A program made the position numbers and the translations under genes. The notes below the pieces were generated by a model, which saw only the letters and a program-made list of their open reading frames with translations, made no database searches and was not told where the DNA came from. Below are positions 62,040-64,000 of a stretch of 64,000 bases of DNA, one piece after another. The first letter of the stretch is position 1. Each line of letters begins with the position of its first letter. This DNA comes from JAAFHS01 sp046049665 (GTDB lineage: Bacteria; Pseudomonadota; Alphaproteobacteria; Rhodobacterales; Rhodobacteraceae): positions 1-64,000 of the forward strand of contig JBJOQW010000072.1 in NCBI GenBank assembly GCA_046049665.1. Reading direction: 5' to 3'.

Positions 62040-64000
62040 CTATCGCCGTTTGCGGATAACGCGCCGCTTGGCCGCCTCTGCCCCAATGCGGCGTCCCTGC
62101 GGGCGGCCTTTGGGCAGGCGTTTGCCGCCGGGCAAAGCGCGGTTTTCAATCTCCAGCAGTTCAAACACCAGCCCGCCTGTGACGGGCGTAGCCTCGGCCA
62201 GCCGCACCAGCACGCGCTGCCCCATGCCGATCATCATGCCGGTTTCCGACCCCATCAGGGTCTGACTGTCGGGGTCAAAGTGATAGAACTCGCGCCCGAT
62301 GGACCGAATGGGGATCAACCCATCCGCGCCCGTTTCATCCAGTTTCACGAACAGCCCAAACCGCTGCACACCTGACACGCGCCCGGCAAAGCTGGCCCCC
62401 ACACGGTCGGCCAGATAGGCGGCAAGGTAGCGGTCTGATGTATCGCGTTCCGCCAGCATGGACCGGCGTTCGGTATCGGAAATCAGCTTTCCCGTTTCCT
62501 CCAGCCCGGCCTCGTCCTGCAAGGACAGCCCATCATCGCCCCAGCCATGTGCTGCAATCAGCGCGCGGTGCACGATCAGGTCGGCATAGCGGCGGATGGG
62601 CGAGGTGAAATGCGCATAGCTGCGCAACGCAAGGCCAAAGTGGCCAAAGTTCTGCGGGTGGTAATAGGCCTGCGTCATCGACCGCAGGGTGCTGATGTTC
62701 ATCAACTCGTTGAACTCAGTATCATGCGCCTGCGACAGCAGCCGGTTCAGGTGCGAGGTGCGCAGCACTTGCCCCTTGGCCAGCGTGAACCCGGCGCTTT
62801 CTGCGACCTCGCGCAACGACTCCAGCTTTTCGGGGCTCGGTTCTTCGTGAACGCGGAACAGCAGGGGGCGCTTGCGGGTGATCAGTTCTTCGGCCGCCGC
62901 GACATTGGCCAGCACCATGCACTCCTCGATCAGCCGGTGTGCATCCAGCCGGTCCTTGAAGGCCACGCTCAGCACCTTGCCATCCTCGGCCAGCTGGATC
63001 TTGCGTTCCGGCAGGTCCAACTCCAGCGGCTGCCGCACCGCCCGCGCCTTCTGCAGGCTTGCATAGACCGCATAAAGCGCCCTCAGATGCGGCAAGAGCG
63101 GTGCCGTTCGCGCATCCGGCGCGCCGTCAATCGCCGCCTGCACATCCTCATAAGCCAAGGACGCGACCGACCGCATCAACCCGCGCGTAAAGCGGTGGCT
63201 GACCTTGCGGCCCTCTGCATCAAGGACCATGCGCACGGCAAGGCAGGCGCGATCCACGTTCTCGTGCAGTGAACACAGATCGCCCGACAGCACATCGGGC
63301 AGCATGGGCACAACGCGATCGGGGAAATAGGTGGAATTGCCACGGCGCCGCGCCTCGCGGTCCAGCGCACCACCGGGGCGGACGTAATGGGCGACATCGG
63401 CAATGGCGACCCACAGGATATGCCCGCCGGGGTTCTTCGGGTCTGGGTCGGCCTCGGCGCAGGCAGCATCATCGCGGTCGCGCGCATCGGCGGGGTCAAT
63501 GGTCAGCAGGGGCAGGGCACGCAGGTCTTCGCGCGTGCCCAAGGGTGTGGGCTTGGCGGCATCTGCCTCGGCAATGGCGGCATCAGGGAACTGGTCAGGA
63601 ATGCCGTGCTGATGAATGGCAATCAGACTGATCGCACGCGGCCCAGACGGATCACCCAGCCGCGATGTAATCCGCGCCATGGGCAGGCCCAGCCGGCGTG
63701 GGCCAACCAGTTCACCCTCGACCAGCTCTCCATCGCGAGCGTCACCGGTATGGTCACGCGCCACGCGCCATTCCTTGTCTTGCCCCTTGTCCACCGGCAC
63801 AATCCGCCCGCCCTCGGATTCGGCCCGGAACACGCCCAGAATTTTCAACGGGTTCGCCCCGATCTTGCGGATCAGCCGCGCTTCATAGGCGTGGTCCTCA
63901 CCCGTCACTTGTGTCAGCCGTGCCAGAATGCGGTCGCCCTCGCCAAGGGCCGCATCGCCCTTGCGTGCCACGCACAGGATACGCGGGCCGGGGCCTTCGC
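62040..64000 (-). CDS. rnr: Ribonuclease R (5' partial)
   Basis: The frame remains open to the right edge, so the N-terminus is outside; about 650 residues are visible. The RNB catalytic domain has T-I-D-P-A-D-A-R-D-R-D-D-A with the metal-binding aspartates, and H-F-T-S-P-I-R-R-Y-A-D-L. An S1 RNA-binding domain (G-R-V-S-G-V-Q-R-F-G-L-F-V) lies near the C-terminus, followed by a lysine/arginine-rich tail. It degrades structured RNA 3' to 5'. Cytosolic. Confidence 0.95.
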   Translation of the reverse strand, partial: EGPGPRILCVARKGDAALGEGDRILARLTQVTGEDHAYEARLIRKIGANPLKILGVFRAESEGGRIVPVDKGQDKEWRVARDHTGDARDGELVEGELVGPRRLGLPMARITSRLGDPSGPRAISLIAIHQHGIPDQFPDAAIAEADAAKPTPLGTREDLRALPLLTIDPADARDRDDAACAEADPDPKNPGGHILWVAIADVAHYVRPGGALDREARRRGNSTYFPDRVVPMLPDVLSGDLCSLHENVDRACLAVRMVLDAEGRKVSHRFTRGLMRSVASLAYEDVQAAIDGAPDARTAPLLPHLRALYAVYASLQKARAVRQPLELDLPERKIQLAEDGKVLSVAFKDRLDAHRLIEECMVLANVAAAEELITRKRPLLFRVHEEPSPEKLESLREVAESAGFTLAKGQVLRTSHLNRLLSQAHDTEFNELMNISTLRSMTQAYYHPQNFGHFGLALRSYAHFTSPIRRYADLIVHRALIAAHGWGDDGLSLQDEAGLEETGKLISDTERRSMLAERDTSDRYLAAYLADRVGASFAGRVSGVQRFGLFVKLDETGADGLIPIRSIGREFYHFDPDSQTLMGSETGMMIGMGQRVLVRLAEATPVTGGLVFELLEIENRALPGGKRLPKGRPQGRRIGAEAAKRRVIRKRR

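Overview
The window is a gene-dense, high-GC stretch of an alphaproteobacterial chromosome, most likely from Rhodobacteraceae (Rhodobacterales). Pointers are DUF2794, an IalB-family protein, HspQ, LolA, RlmN and a peroxide-free purine catabolic pathway built on membrane-bound PuuD, all with the sequence style of this group. No tRNA, rRNA, CRISPR array, insertion sequence or phage gene was seen. Genus cannot be assigned from the sequence alone.

Layout. 1-8.8 kb: a giant DUF11-repeat surface protein (5' end outside the window), then 14 nt later a 1117-residue outer-membrane barrel protein, then a small exported peptidoglycan-binding protein. 9.6-16.8 kb: a class III nucleotide cyclase with SAM, AAA ATPase and repeat regions, co-oriented with a BBE-type flavin oxidase and divergent from a SulP transporter carrying STAS and cyclic-nucleotide-binding domains; this looks like a cAMP-linked unit. 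17.0-26.6 kb: purine catabolism. Malate synthase G, PuuD urate hydroxylase, a LysR regulator, HIU hydrolase, a PuuE allantoinase fused to OHCU decarboxylase, ureidoglycolate lyase, an NCS2 purine permease and ureidoglycine aminohydrolase together take urate to glyoxylate and on to malate. Allantoate hydrolysis is not encoded here. 26.8-29.9 kb: an arsenate operon with an ArsR-ArsC fusion, a GAPDH and the ArsJ exporter, headed by a perfect inverted repeat that overlaps the ribosome-binding site.

29.9-32.4 kb: a polysaccharide flippase and glycosyltransferase pair. 32.7-44.2 kb: mixed metabolic and stress genes. These are lactate dehydrogenase, a Tat-exported nitroreductase-like protein with an overlapping MarR gene, a prolyl oligopeptidase / free-methionine sulfoxide reductase / gamma-glutamyltransferase operon, an RsbW-STAS partner-switching pair, HspQ, a lipoprotein lytic transglycosylase, LolA, a solitary PemK/MazF-like protein and a hydroxyacid dehydrogenase. 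44.3-53.7 kb: an SH3-like exported protein, a cation efflux protein, then a run of same-strand genes. That run holds a BetI-like regulator, an AruH/AruI-like arginine transamination pair, homocysteine S-methyltransferase, an RluA pseudouridine synthase, leucyl aminopeptidase and an NlpC/P60 peptidase; most junctions in it overlap. 53.9-64 kb: asparaginase, IalB, DUF1989, RlmN, a ribbon-helix-helix protein whose end overlaps a CPA2 antiporter, a YcaQ-type glycosylase, an MltB-type transglycosylase and RNase R (5' end outside).

The most distinctive content is the DUF11 protein with two alternating repeat classes beside its barrel partner, the ArsR-ArsC fusion with its self-overlapping operator candidate, the cyclase / SulP-cNMP pair, a four-codon leader reading frame in front of lolA, and the 80-nt antisense overlap of two coding regions near 58 kb. 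Most other genes are ordinary housekeeping or catabolic functions.
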